A stretch of DNA of 64,000 bases, from assembly GCF_016107685.1 (NCBI RefSeq), contig NZ_JABASY010000002.1, positions 744,001 through 808,000 of the forward strand. Direction: 5' to 3'. Positions 54,268 to 62,297 of the stretch are shown here, piece by piece. Below the pieces are notes generated by a model. That model was not told the origin of the DNA. It made no database searches and worked only from the letters and a program-made list of their open reading frames with translations. The position numbers were made by a program, and so were the translations under genes. This stretch comes from Brevibacterium yomogidense (lineage in GTDB: Bacteria; Actinomycetota; Actinomycetes; Actinomycetales; Brevibacteriaceae). Each line of letters begins with the position of its first letter. Position 1 is the stretch's first letter.

Positions 54268-57200
54268 CCCGCAGACGGTCGGCGCCCTCCTCGGTCCGAT
54301 GAGCGCCGCGCACGAGCGCCGCGTCGTGCGTCACGAGGATCGTGCCCACGTCGGCGAGCACATCGCCGAGGTCGTCGATGAGTGCCTGCGCCGTCGGCTG
54401 ATCGAGATGTGCGGTGGGTTCGTCGAGGATGACGACGTCTGCGCCGACGAGCAGTGTGCGCGCGACCGCCAGGCGCTGCCTCTGTCCGCCTGAGAGCTTC
54501 TCCCCCGCCGCACCCACGCGCGCATCGAGTCCGATGTCCGCGACGAGTCCGCCCAGTCCGGCGCTCGTGAGGGCGGCGATGAGCTCGTCATCGTCCGGTG
54601 CCTCGTCGCGGGGTCGGCTGATGAGGAGGTTCCCCCGCAGCGTCGAATCGAAGACGTGCGCCTCCTGAGGGCACCATGCGATGCACCCCGCGAGGTCCGC
54701 GGGTGTGAGGCCGTGTGCGTCGTGACCGTTCACGAGGATGCGGCCCCTGTCGGGTTCGAGGAAGCGCAGCAGGGCGCTCACGAGGGTCGTCTTGCCGGAA
54801 CCCGTTGGCCCCGTGACGACGGTCGTGCCGGGGACGGGGAAGTCCGCGGTGAGTCCGCTCACAACGGGTCGGCTGGTGCCGGGCCATCGGAGGGAGAGGT
54901 CCTCGACACTGAGGGAGCGGACCGTGTCTCGCGGCGCGGCGAGCCCATCGGGACGAGTCGCCGTTTCCGCACTGGACGCTCCCTCGTGGGGCGACGCCAG
55001 AACGGGGTCCGCGTCGGGCGGGTCGAGGTCGTCGATGCCGGAGAGGACACGCCTGAGTGCGGGCCACTTCTGCACGGCGGACAGGGAATCGAGGAGTGCG
55101 TCGGTGAGGCCGAGCGGCAGCAGCACCGCCACGGCGAGCAGTTCCGCGGAGAGTCCGCCGGCCCCCACGAGAGGACCGAGCAGTGCGAGGATGCACAGTG
55201 CACTCGCCGTCGTCGCGGCGGTGACGCACGCTTCCCCGGCCCCCGTGGCCCGCAGTGCACGTCGTTCGTCGGCGGTGGCGCGCGCGTCGTCGGCCGCCAG
55301 CTGCTCCGCCGGCGCCGTCCATGTGCGGTCCGGGACGAGGTCGTCCCGCGCTGACAGGAGCCCGACGATGCCGGACAGCACAGCAGCGCGTGCGCCTATG
55401 CGGGCGGCTGTGGCGCGGCGGTCGGCGAGCAGCGCGACGGCGGACGCCGGGAGCAGCGCACAGAGGATCCCGGCGAGAAGCATCCATCCGGCCACGGGGT
55501 GCACGAGGAAGAGCGTGCCGATGGCTGCGGCACTCACGAGCACAGCGACGAGGGGCGGGAGGACGACCCGGGGGACGAGATCGCGGATGTCGTCGACGTC
55601 GGCGATGAGGGACTGCAGGGCGCCGCTTCCGCGAGAGACCCGACGGTCCGCCGTTCCCCGGCGGGCCAGTCCCTCCCACAGACGGACCCGCAGCGAGGTG
55701 AGTGCGTCGAGGACCGCGTCATGGAGCCACAGGCGCTGTGCGTACGCGAAGACGGACCGCGAGAGCCCGAAGAAGCGCACTCCCACGATCGCGACGAGCA
55801 GGTACATGATGGGCGGCTGCGCGGACGCGCGCACGATCAGCCAGGCGGACAGGCCGGTGAGCGCCGCACCGGCCGCGGTCGACAGCACTCCGAAGAGCAC
55901 GGAGAGCAGGAACTTCGGGGTGAGCGGGTCGATCGCGCGCACGAGTCGCGCGAACAGCTGCAGCGTCCCCGGTGCGGCGGAGACCGCCGGTGCGTCGAGT
56001 GGGGCGTGCTCGCGCTCGGCACGGTCCTCCGAGGCCGGGCTCTCCGCGGGCGCCTCGTCCTCGAGGGGAAGGGAGCCCGGTGCCACGTCCACGTGCCCGT
56101 CCTTCACCTGCGCGTGATGGCTCGCGCAGGCGACGAGCCTCGCATCATGCGTCGCGGCGATGACGGGGACATGGGCGCTCAGGTCGACGATCGCGCTCCG
56201 GATCCGCGCCGCGACCGCGTCATCGAGGTGAGCGGTGGGTTCGTCGAGCAGCACGAGGCCCGATCCCCCCATGACGGACGCGCGGGCGCGGGCGAGCGAC
56301 AGCCTCCGCTGCTGTCCCGGACTCAGTGCGGCGCAGTGCATTCCGGGGTCCACGGGCAGGCACGCGAAGCGCAGACATGCGTCGACAGCGGCGCTGCGGG
56401 CGGGCGCGTCGATCGGGGCTTCCCGCAGCTCGTCCGGCAGCCGCAGTGCGATCTCCTCTCCGACGGTGCGGGCCAGGGTGCGCGGTCGCTGCGGCGCGAA
56501 GGCGATGCGTGGAGGGACCTCGATCGTCCCCGTCACCTCCGTGCCGTGCTCGGCGCGCAGCAGTCCCGCGAGTGCCGCGAGCAGAGTGCTCTTCCCCGCG
56601 CCCGAGGTCCCGGTCACCGCCGTGAGTCCGCCGTCGCCCAAGTCCGCGTGCACTCGCTCGAGGACCGGCGTCGGACGTCCGGCGTAGCGGACGGTGAGAC
56701 CGTCGACCCGGGCCCCCGGCCTCGGTCGCGGCTCGAACTCTGCACCCGCGGGTTCCGTCGCGGCAGCTCCCCAGGCTGGGGCCGCCAGGGTCGGCGCCAC
56801 CGGTTCGTCGATGATCCGTCGCACCCGGTCGTAGGCGGCCAGACCGTTCTCGGTCGAGTGGAAGGCCGCCCCCAGTCGTCGCAGCGGCAGGTAGCACTCG
56901 GGGGCGAGGACGAGCGCCAGGAGGCCCTCTTCGAGGCCCATGTGCCCGTAGACGAGGCGCACGCCCACGAACACCGCGACCACCGCGACCGACAGCGTCG
57001 CGATGAGCTCGAGTGCCAGCGCGGAGAGGAAGGCCACCCGCAGGGTCGTCATCGTCGTGTCCCGGTACGTCGTGGACACGTCGCGCAGAGCGCGGGTCTG
57101 AGCGGGCAGGCGCCCCAGCCCCACGAGCACCGGGACACCGCGCGCGAGCTCGACGAGGTGACCGGACAGTCGGTCGAGCGACCGCGTCGCATCGTCGACC

Positions 57201-57880
57201 CGCTCTGCCGTGTACCGGCCGATGAGGATCATGAAGACCGGCACGAGCGGCAGGGTGAGGACGATGATGAGCGCGCTCACCCAGTCCGCCCACAGGATGC
57301 GCGCCCCGACCACCAGCGGCACGACCGCACTCGCCGTGAGCGCGGGGACGACCGCCGTGAAGTAGTCGTCGATCTCGTCGAGCGACCGTGTGGCCAGCAG
57401 CGCGAGGGCCCCGTCAGTCCCCCGCACATCCCGCCCGGTGCCGGCGAACACCCGGGCGATGAAACGGCGGCGCAGACCGGTCTTCGCACCCGCAGAGCTC
57501 ATCGCTCCCGCCGCCTTCCCCGCCCACGCACCCATGGCCTGGCAGAGGACGCCGATGACGCCGATGACGAGCGGACCGCGCAGCGAGCCACCCTCCATCG
57601 CACGCACGACCCCCCGTGCGATCGCATCGGCGATGAGGACCAGGCCGGCGGCCTGCACCGCCGCGACGACGCCGGCAGCCCAGAGGCCGAACCTCCCCGA
57701 CGGAGAGTCGAGCGCCAGGCGCAGCGGCGAGCGTGCCCCGGTCGGCGCCTCGGCGGCGGATTCCCCGGTGGTGGACGACCCGGCGACCGGCGGGCCGGAA
57801 CCGGCAGGAGCCTCGGGCACGGGGGCCTCGGGGGATCCCTCGACGCGTGGGACTGCGGCGGAGGCTGCGGTCGACGTCAT
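54239..57880 (-). CDS. cydDC: Fused thiol-reductant ABC exporter CydDC
   Basis: A 1213-residue fusion of CydD and CydC, which as a heterodimer exports glutathione/cysteine-type reductants to the periplasmic side and is needed for cytochrome bd assembly. The CydD half has six helices (about 60-330) and an ATPase with GTSGAGKST, LSPGQQRRL and LVLLDEPTAHLD; the CydC half begins near residue 645 and carries GPTGSGKTT, LSGGQRQRL and VVILDEPTAHLD. The fused form is common in actinobacteria. ATG 57880 lies 31 bases after cydB, so cydA-cydB-cydDC is one operon. Confidence 0.94.
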   Translation of the reverse strand: MTSTAASAAVPRVEGSPEAPVPEAPAGSGPPVAGSSTTGESAAEAPTGARSPLRLALDSPSGRFGLWAAGVVAAVQAAGLVLIADAIARGVVRAMEGGSLRGPLVIGVIGVLCQAMGAWAGKAAGAMSSAGAKTGLRRRFIARVFAGTGRDVRGTDGALALLATRSLDEIDDYFTAVVPALTASAVVPLVVGARILWADWVSALIIVLTLPLVPVFMILIGRYTAERVDDATRSLDRLSGHLVELARGVPVLVGLGRLPAQTRALRDVSTTYRDTTMTTLRVAFLSALALELIATLSVAVVAVFVGVRLVYGHMGLEEGLLALVLAPECYLPLRRLGAAFHSTENGLAAYDRVRRIIDEPVAPTLAAPAWGAAATEPAGAEFEPRPRPGARVDGLTVRYAGRPTPVLERVHADLGDGGLTAVTGTSGAGKSTLLAALAGLLRAEHGTEVTGTIEVPPRIAFAPQRPRTLARTVGEEIALRLPDELREAPIDAPARSAAVDACLRFACLPVDPGMHCAALSPGQQRRLSLARARASVMGGSGLVLLDEPTAHLDDAVAARIRSAIVDLSAHVPVIAATHDARLVACASHHAQVKDGHVDVAPGSLPLEDEAPAESPASEDRAEREHAPLDAPAVSAAPGTLQLFARLVRAIDPLTPKFLLSVLFGVLSTAAGAALTGLSAWLIVRASAQPPIMYLLVAIVGVRFFGLSRSVFAYAQRLWLHDAVLDALTSLRVRLWEGLARRGTADRRVSRGSGALQSLIADVDDIRDLVPRVVLPPLVAVLVSAAAIGTLFLVHPVAGWMLLAGILCALLPASAVALLADRRATAARIGARAAVLSGIVGLLSARDDLVPDRTWTAPAEQLAADDARATADERRALRATGAGEACVTAATTASALCILALLGPLVGAGGLSAELLAVAVLLPLGLTDALLDSLSAVQKWPALRRVLSGIDDLDPPDADPVLASPHEGASSAETATRPDGLAAPRDTVRSLSVEDLSLRWPGTSRPVVSGLTADFPVPGTTVVTGPTGSGKTTLVSALLRFLEPDRGRILVNGHDAHGLTPADLAGCIAWCPQEAHVFDSTLRGNLLISRPRDEAPDDDELIAALTSAGLGGLVADIGLDARVGAAGEKLSGGQRQRLAVARTLLVGADVVILDEPTAHLDQPTAQALIDDLGDVLADVGTILVTHDAALVRGAHRTEEGADRLRVSPCRDRRT

Positions 57881-57911
57881 GCGGAGGTGCGTCCTCTCGG
57901 GTAGCGGGAGC

Positions 57912-58967
57912 TCAGGGAGTGAGTGAGGCGTGGCCGCGGATCGCGACCGGCACGGTGTGTGCGGGCGGGATGTGCTCGACGGTCAGGCGCTTCGCGAACA
58001 CGGAGTAGCTCCAGATCTGATAGCCGAGCACTGTGGGGACCCCCACCGCCGCCACCGCGAACATGACACCCAGCGTGTAGCCCGACGACGACGCGGTGTG
58101 GATCGTGAGATCGAACGCCGGGTCGAGGGTCGACGGCAGAACGACCGGGAAGACCGTGGTGAAGATCGCGGCCACCCCGGCGGCCAGGAAGACGGACTGA
58201 CCGAGGAAAGCGGACTTCTCCCCGCCCGCCCGCAGGCGCACCCACGAGTACGCCGCGGCGAGGAGGGACACGCCCACGAGCGACCAGCCGAGGACCCCGC
58301 CATCCGACTGCACCTGGACGTAGACCACCCAGCCGATCAGCGGCAGGAGGAACAGCGGGGCCCAGCGGGTCGCCAGGGCATGCGCACGCACCCTCACCTC
58401 GCCGTCCGTCTTGAGGGTGAGGAAGAGGAGCCCGTGGAGGACGGAGAACCCGACGGCTCCCAGCCCACCCAGGAGAGCGGGGAACGTGAGCCAGGAGAAG
58501 GCACCGCCCACGTTGTCGCCGTTCGCGTTGAGCGGCAGCCCCGTCGTCGTGAGCGCCAGCATCGCGCCCACGCAGAACGCCGCGACGAGCGACCCGCCGG
58601 ACAGGCACCACGTCCACCCGTCGACCCACCGCTGCGAATACCCCCTCTTCCCGCGGTACTCGATCGACACGGCCCGGAAGATGAGCGCGAGCAGCGTGAG
58701 GGTCAGCGGCAGGTAGAGCGCGGAGAAGAGACTCGCATACCACAGCGGGAACGCGGCGAACATCGCTCCGGCGGCGGTGATGAGCCACACCTCGTTGCCG
58801 TCCCACACCGGACCGATCGTGTTGAGGAGGAGCCGTCGCTCCCTCTCATCCCGGGCGAATGTCTTCATGAGGACACCGACCCCCAGGTCGAACCCCTCCA
58901 GGAAGAGGTACCCCAGCCACAGGACCGCGATGAGCACGAACCAGATCACGGGAAGCGCTTCAGCCAT
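57912..58967 (-). CDS. cydB: Cytochrome bd oxidase subunit II
   Basis: A 351-residue integral membrane subunit of the quinol:O2 oxidase. LPVIWFVLIAVLWLGYLFLE and FDLGVGVL with the first Glu, WDGNEVWLI and FRAVSIEYRGKR are family hallmarks. About nine transmembrane helices. ATG 58967 with AAGGAG upstream. 30 bases after cydA. Confidence 0.95.
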   Translation of the reverse strand: MAEALPVIWFVLIAVLWLGYLFLEGFDLGVGVLMKTFARDERERRLLLNTIGPVWDGNEVWLITAAGAMFAAFPLWYASLFSALYLPLTLTLLALIFRAVSIEYRGKRGYSQRWVDGWTWCLSGGSLVAAFCVGAMLALTTTGLPLNANGDNVGGAFSWLTFPALLGGLGAVGFSVLHGLLFLTLKTDGEVRVRAHALATRWAPLFLLPLIGWVVYVQVQSDGGVLGWSLVGVSLLAAAYSWVRLRAGGEKSAFLGQSVFLAAGVAAIFTTVFPVVLPSTLDPAFDLTIHTASSSGYTLGVMFAVAAVGVPTVLGYQIWSYSVFAKRLTVEHIPPAHTVPVAIRGHASLTP

Positions 58968-58997
58968 GTCGTCTCCTTGAGTCTCCAGATCCAGGTG

Positions 58998-60584
58998 TCA
59001 GTACGCGAACGAGAGGACGTCGTCCTCGTCACCGTCCGCCGTCGCACGGGTCGAATGGCGGGTGTCGTCTGCGAGTTCCGGCATCGCCGACACGACACCG
59101 CCCCGCGCGTACTGCACGATGAGCTTGAGCTCGAACACCATGAGCACGCCGTACACCAGGGTGAGTGCGATGAGCGAGGTCAGCAGGGCGACCGGCCCGA
59201 CCGTCGGGGACACCGCCGCCGCGGTGTACAGGAACACCCCGTCGATCCCCGTGTGGTCCGGGTTCGGCGCGACGACGAACGGCTGGCGGCCCATCTCCGT
59301 GAAGATCCAGCCGGCGGAGTTCGCGATGAAGGGTGCGGCGATCCCCCACAGGGCCAGGCGGGAGAGGAACCTCGACCGGGGCACCGTGCCCTTCCGGGTG
59401 ACGATGAGGGCGAAGACCGCGGCCGCCGCGGCGAGGGCGCCGAACCCGATCATGAGGCGGAAGCCCCAGTAGGTGACGAACATCGACGGCTGGTAGTCGA
59501 TCTCCTGACCCGCATACTTCCCGTACATCGAGTCGTCCGGCATGTGGGTGCCGTACGCCTCCTCGTATTCCGGGATGAGCGAGTTCACCCCCGGCACGTC
59601 CGTCTCGAAGTCGCCCTTCGCGAGGAAGGAGAGGACTCCGGGGATCTCGATGACCGGGGTGACGTCGTCGCAGTCGTTCGAATCGAGATTCCCGACTGTG
59701 AGGACGGAGAACTGAGTCCCGTCGTGGCACGCGGCCTCGGCGGATGCCATCTTCATGGGCTGCTGCTCGTACATGAGCTTCGCCTGGATGTCACCCGTGA
59801 GCGCGACCGCGGCGAAGGAGAAGACGGCGACCCACGCCCCGATCCGCAGCGACTTCCACCACACGGTGTAGTCGGTCTCGTCCCGGCCGGGGATGTCCGG
59901 GGCGGAACCGACCACGACCCGACCGGAGTCGTCGACCGTGTCGATCTCGTCGACGCGCCTCCGCCAGAGATGGTGCCAGGAGATCCCCAGCAGGAAGGCC
60001 GCTCCGACGGAGACTGCTCCGGCGATCGTGTGACTCGTCGCGGCGAGTGCCGTGTTGTTCGTGAGCACCGCCCAGACATCGGTCATCACCGGGCGGCCGT
60101 CGATCAGCTCGACACCCACGGGGTGCTGCATCCACGAGTTCGCGACGATGATGAAGTACGCGGAGATCCACGAGCCGATGACGGCGCACCAGAGCACCGC
60201 GAGGTGGACGCGACGGCTCAGCCGGCCCCACCCGAAGATCCACAGTCCGATGAACGTCGACTCGAGGAAGAAGGCGAGCAGCGCCTCCATCGCGAGAGGG
60301 GCGCCGAACACGTCGCCCACGAAACGGGAGTACTCGCTCCACGCCATGCCGAACTGGAACTCCTGCACCAGGCCGGTCGCGACCCCCATGATGAAGTTGA
60401 TGAGGTACAGCTTCCCCCAGAACTTGGTGGCCCTCAGCCACACGTCGTTCCCCGTGCGGTGCCACATCGTCTGCAGCACGGCGACGAGGAGCCCCAGTCC
60501 GAGCGTGAGCGGGACCATCCAGAAGTGGTACACGGTTGTGATGCCGAACTGCCAGCGTGCGATGAGCACCGGATCGAGCTCCAC
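58998..60584 (-). CDS. cydA: Cytochrome bd oxidase subunit I
   Basis: A 528-residue subunit that oxidises quinol and reduces O2 with hemes b558, b595 and d. His20 in ARWQFGITTVYHFWMVPLTL corresponds to the heme b595 ligand; SHTIAGA and FRLMIGFG supply the heme b558 ligands, and GWIFTEMGRQPFVV is the GRQP motif. The loop between helices 6 and 7 is short (S type). GTG 60584 with GGGAGG upstream sets the start. First gene of the cyd operon, with a palindrome 52-68 bases upstream. Confidence 0.95.
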   Translation of the reverse strand: MELDPVLIARWQFGITTVYHFWMVPLTLGLGLLVAVLQTMWHRTGNDVWLRATKFWGKLYLINFIMGVATGLVQEFQFGMAWSEYSRFVGDVFGAPLAMEALLAFFLESTFIGLWIFGWGRLSRRVHLAVLWCAVIGSWISAYFIIVANSWMQHPVGVELIDGRPVMTDVWAVLTNNTALAATSHTIAGAVSVGAAFLLGISWHHLWRRRVDEIDTVDDSGRVVVGSAPDIPGRDETDYTVWWKSLRIGAWVAVFSFAAVALTGDIQAKLMYEQQPMKMASAEAACHDGTQFSVLTVGNLDSNDCDDVTPVIEIPGVLSFLAKGDFETDVPGVNSLIPEYEEAYGTHMPDDSMYGKYAGQEIDYQPSMFVTYWGFRLMIGFGALAAAAAVFALIVTRKGTVPRSRFLSRLALWGIAAPFIANSAGWIFTEMGRQPFVVAPNPDHTGIDGVFLYTAAAVSPTVGPVALLTSLIALTLVYGVLMVFELKLIVQYARGGVVSAMPELADDTRHSTRATADGDEDDVLSFAY

Positions 60585-60635
60585 GAGACCTCCCTCAATG
60601 CGGCTGAGCTGCCCCTCCAGGGGAAGCACTCCATG

Positions 60636-60652
60636 TTCTACAGCTCGTAGAA
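60636..60652. promoter_or_regulatory. BlaI-type palindrome upstream of cydA
   Basis: TTCTACAGCTCGTAGAA: 6-bp arms (TTCTAC/GTAGAA) around 5 bp. Its half-site resembles the TACA/TGTA-type operators bound by BlaI/MecI/CopY repressors, and such a repressor is encoded divergently at 60844. A possible -10 (TATTCT on the minus strand) abuts it, so binding would block cydA initiation. Confidence 0.55.
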
Positions 60653-60843
60653 TACGCGCTCCGCGCTCGACGCTCGAACCCCCAGCACCCCGCGCACACT
60701 TTCGTCTCACACTGCGGACGCGAGGTGGACATGACGCCGCGCTGGTCCGGCTCCACACACCTCGCCGTGATAGATTTGAACCCTGCGCATGGCCTCGTTC
60801 CACGTGCGCTCATGCCTGGATGGACAGCAGTGAAGGAGAACCG

Positions 60844-61248
60844 GTGGAGAACCTCGGAGAACTCGAGCGTGATGTGATGGACGCTCTGTGGTCGCAGCGC
60901 GGAGGACTCACCGCCGCCGCACTCCGAGACGTCCTCTCCGCCCGCGGACTCGCGCTCACCACCGTGCACACGGTCCTCACCCGCCTCGAGAAGAAGCACT
61001 ACGTCGTGCGGGACCGCACCACGCGCCCCCACCTCTACAGCGCCGCATCGACCAAGGAGGAGCACGTCTCCGATCTGCTCGCGGAAGTGCTCGACCAGGC
61101 GGGCGACCGGCGTGCTGTGCTCGCCCGGTTCCTGGGCACCGTCTCCCTCTCGGACACCGCGTTCCTGCGCGGAGTGCTCGACAGCCGACTGCGCCACTCC
61201 GAACCCCTGCGCCCCGTCGACCCGCCGCGCCGCACCGAAGTCGGCTGA
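60844..61248 (+). CDS. BlaI/MecI/CopY-family transcriptional repressor
   Basis: A 134-residue winged-helix repressor. LGELERDVMDALWSQRGGLT and the recognition segment LALTTVHTVLTRLEKKHYVV match BlaI/CopY; the C-terminal helix is the dimerisation region (AEVLDQAGDRRAVLARFLG). GTG 60844 is preferred because GAAGGAGA lies close upstream, although an ATG eight codons earlier (60820) is in frame. It is followed by an M56 peptidase gene and divergent from cydA. In BlaI/BlaR systems the peptidase relieves repression; here the regulated genes may be cydABDC. Confidence 0.88.
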   Translation: MENLGELERDVMDALWSQRGGLTAAALRDVLSARGLALTTVHTVLTRLEKKHYVVRDRTTRPHLYSAASTKEEHVSDLLAEVLDQAGDRRAVLARFLGTVSLSDTAFLRGVLDSRLRHSEPLRPVDPPRRTEVG

Positions 61249-61319
61249 GCGCCTGTGCGAACGGCCCCCGCGGCTGATGCGCACTCCTTCGCCGGACTGA
61301 CGAACGCGCCGCACACCCC

Positions 61320-62210
61320 ATGACCGTCGTCGGCTTCGCACTCGTCGCGCTCGCGATCGTCCTCGCGTGGCCGATCCCTGTCGCCGTCGCCGCAGCACAG
61401 CATCGCACGCGCCGCGAAGGCGACCCCGTCGCCGCCGTGATCCTCTGGCAGGCGATCGGCCTCGCGGGCGGGTTCTCGGTGATCTCCGCCTGCATCGCCT
61501 TCGCGCTCGCCCCGCTCGTCAGCGTGCCGGGCGTCAGTCTCAGCGTCGCTCTCGACTGGTGGCGCTGGCCTCCGCTCATCGTGGGAGTGGGACTCCTCGC
61601 CCTGCTGCTGGGAGCGCTCGCGTGGGAAGCGCGGGAAGCGCGGCTGCTGCGGGCGAAGCACCGCGACGTCCTCGCCCTCGTGTCTCAGTCGCGGGGCGGT
61701 AGGCCCGAGACCCGCGTGATCGACACGGAGCACGCACTCGCGTACTCCGTCGCTGGCGGGTTCGGCACCACCGTGATCTCCACCGGGCTCCTCATGCTGC
61801 TGGAGGACGAGGAGCGGGAGGCTGTCCTCGCCCACGAGCGTGTGCACCTGCGGCTGAGGCACGACCTCCTCACCCTCCCCTTCGCGTCCTGGCACCGCAT
61901 GCTCCCGTTCCTGCCGGCGACCAGGACCGCCCTGGAGTCCGTGAGCGCCGCGATCGAGATCATGGCAGACGACGCGGCACGGGGAACCGTCTCCGACGCC
62001 GCGTTCGCACGCGCCCTGCAGAAGGTGTCGGCGAAACAGGCCGAGGCGTCGAAGGACTACGACGAGGGCCTCACGGAGGTGCGCATCGCCCGCCTGTCGC
62101 GTCCCGTCACCTCGGACACCCGCCGGCCGCGCATCCGTGCGTCCGTCTACGCGGTGTGCCTCGTCGCCGTCCCGCCACTCATCCTCGTCGGCACTATCGT
62201 CTACAGCTGA
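61320..62210 (+). CDS. M56 family metalloprotease (BlaR1-like, no sensor domain)
   Basis: A 296-residue membrane protease. The zinc motif HERVH is at 172-176 and a probable third ligand is in EIMADDAA near residue 213. Four hydrophobic segments are visible (about 2-25, 38-66, 84-104 and 276-294). It lacks the penicillin-binding sensor domain of BlaR1, so its signal is unknown. With the upstream BlaI-type repressor it forms the repressor-protease pair seen in antibiotic and copper responses, though next to cytochrome bd genes a respiratory or envelope-stress signal is likelier. Confidence 0.85.
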   Translation: MTVVGFALVALAIVLAWPIPVAVAAAQHRTRREGDPVAAVILWQAIGLAGGFSVISACIAFALAPLVSVPGVSLSVALDWWRWPPLIVGVGLLALLLGALAWEAREARLLRAKHRDVLALVSQSRGGRPETRVIDTEHALAYSVAGGFGTTVISTGLLMLLEDEEREAVLAHERVHLRLRHDLLTLPFASWHRMLPFLPATRTALESVSAAIEIMADDAARGTVSDAAFARALQKVSAKQAEASKDYDEGLTEVRIARLSRPVTSDTRRPRIRASVYAVCLVAVPPLILVGTIVYS

Positions 62211-62297
62211 CCGGCCCTTCCCCGCAGCCGGCTGTCAGTCGCGCGGGGGCGCGCTCGGCGTCATCGGCTGACCGGCCCCCTGCCGGGGATGGTCAGG

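Noticed and set aside
55499..57904. 801-codon open frame antisense to cydDC
   Set aside because: Shadow of the CydDC coding sequence; composition is biased to Arg/Asp/Glu/Gly and no domain is seen.
57930..60650. 906-codon open frame antisense to cydB and cydA
   Set aside because: The product is low-complexity Arg/Glu/Asp/His-rich, spans two clear genes on the other strand and has no ribosome site.
62206..62278. Direct repeat GCTGACCGGCCC (62206-62217 and 62267-62278)
   Set aside because: Only 12 bases, in a GC-rich spacer between convergent genes; likely chance or a minor local duplication.
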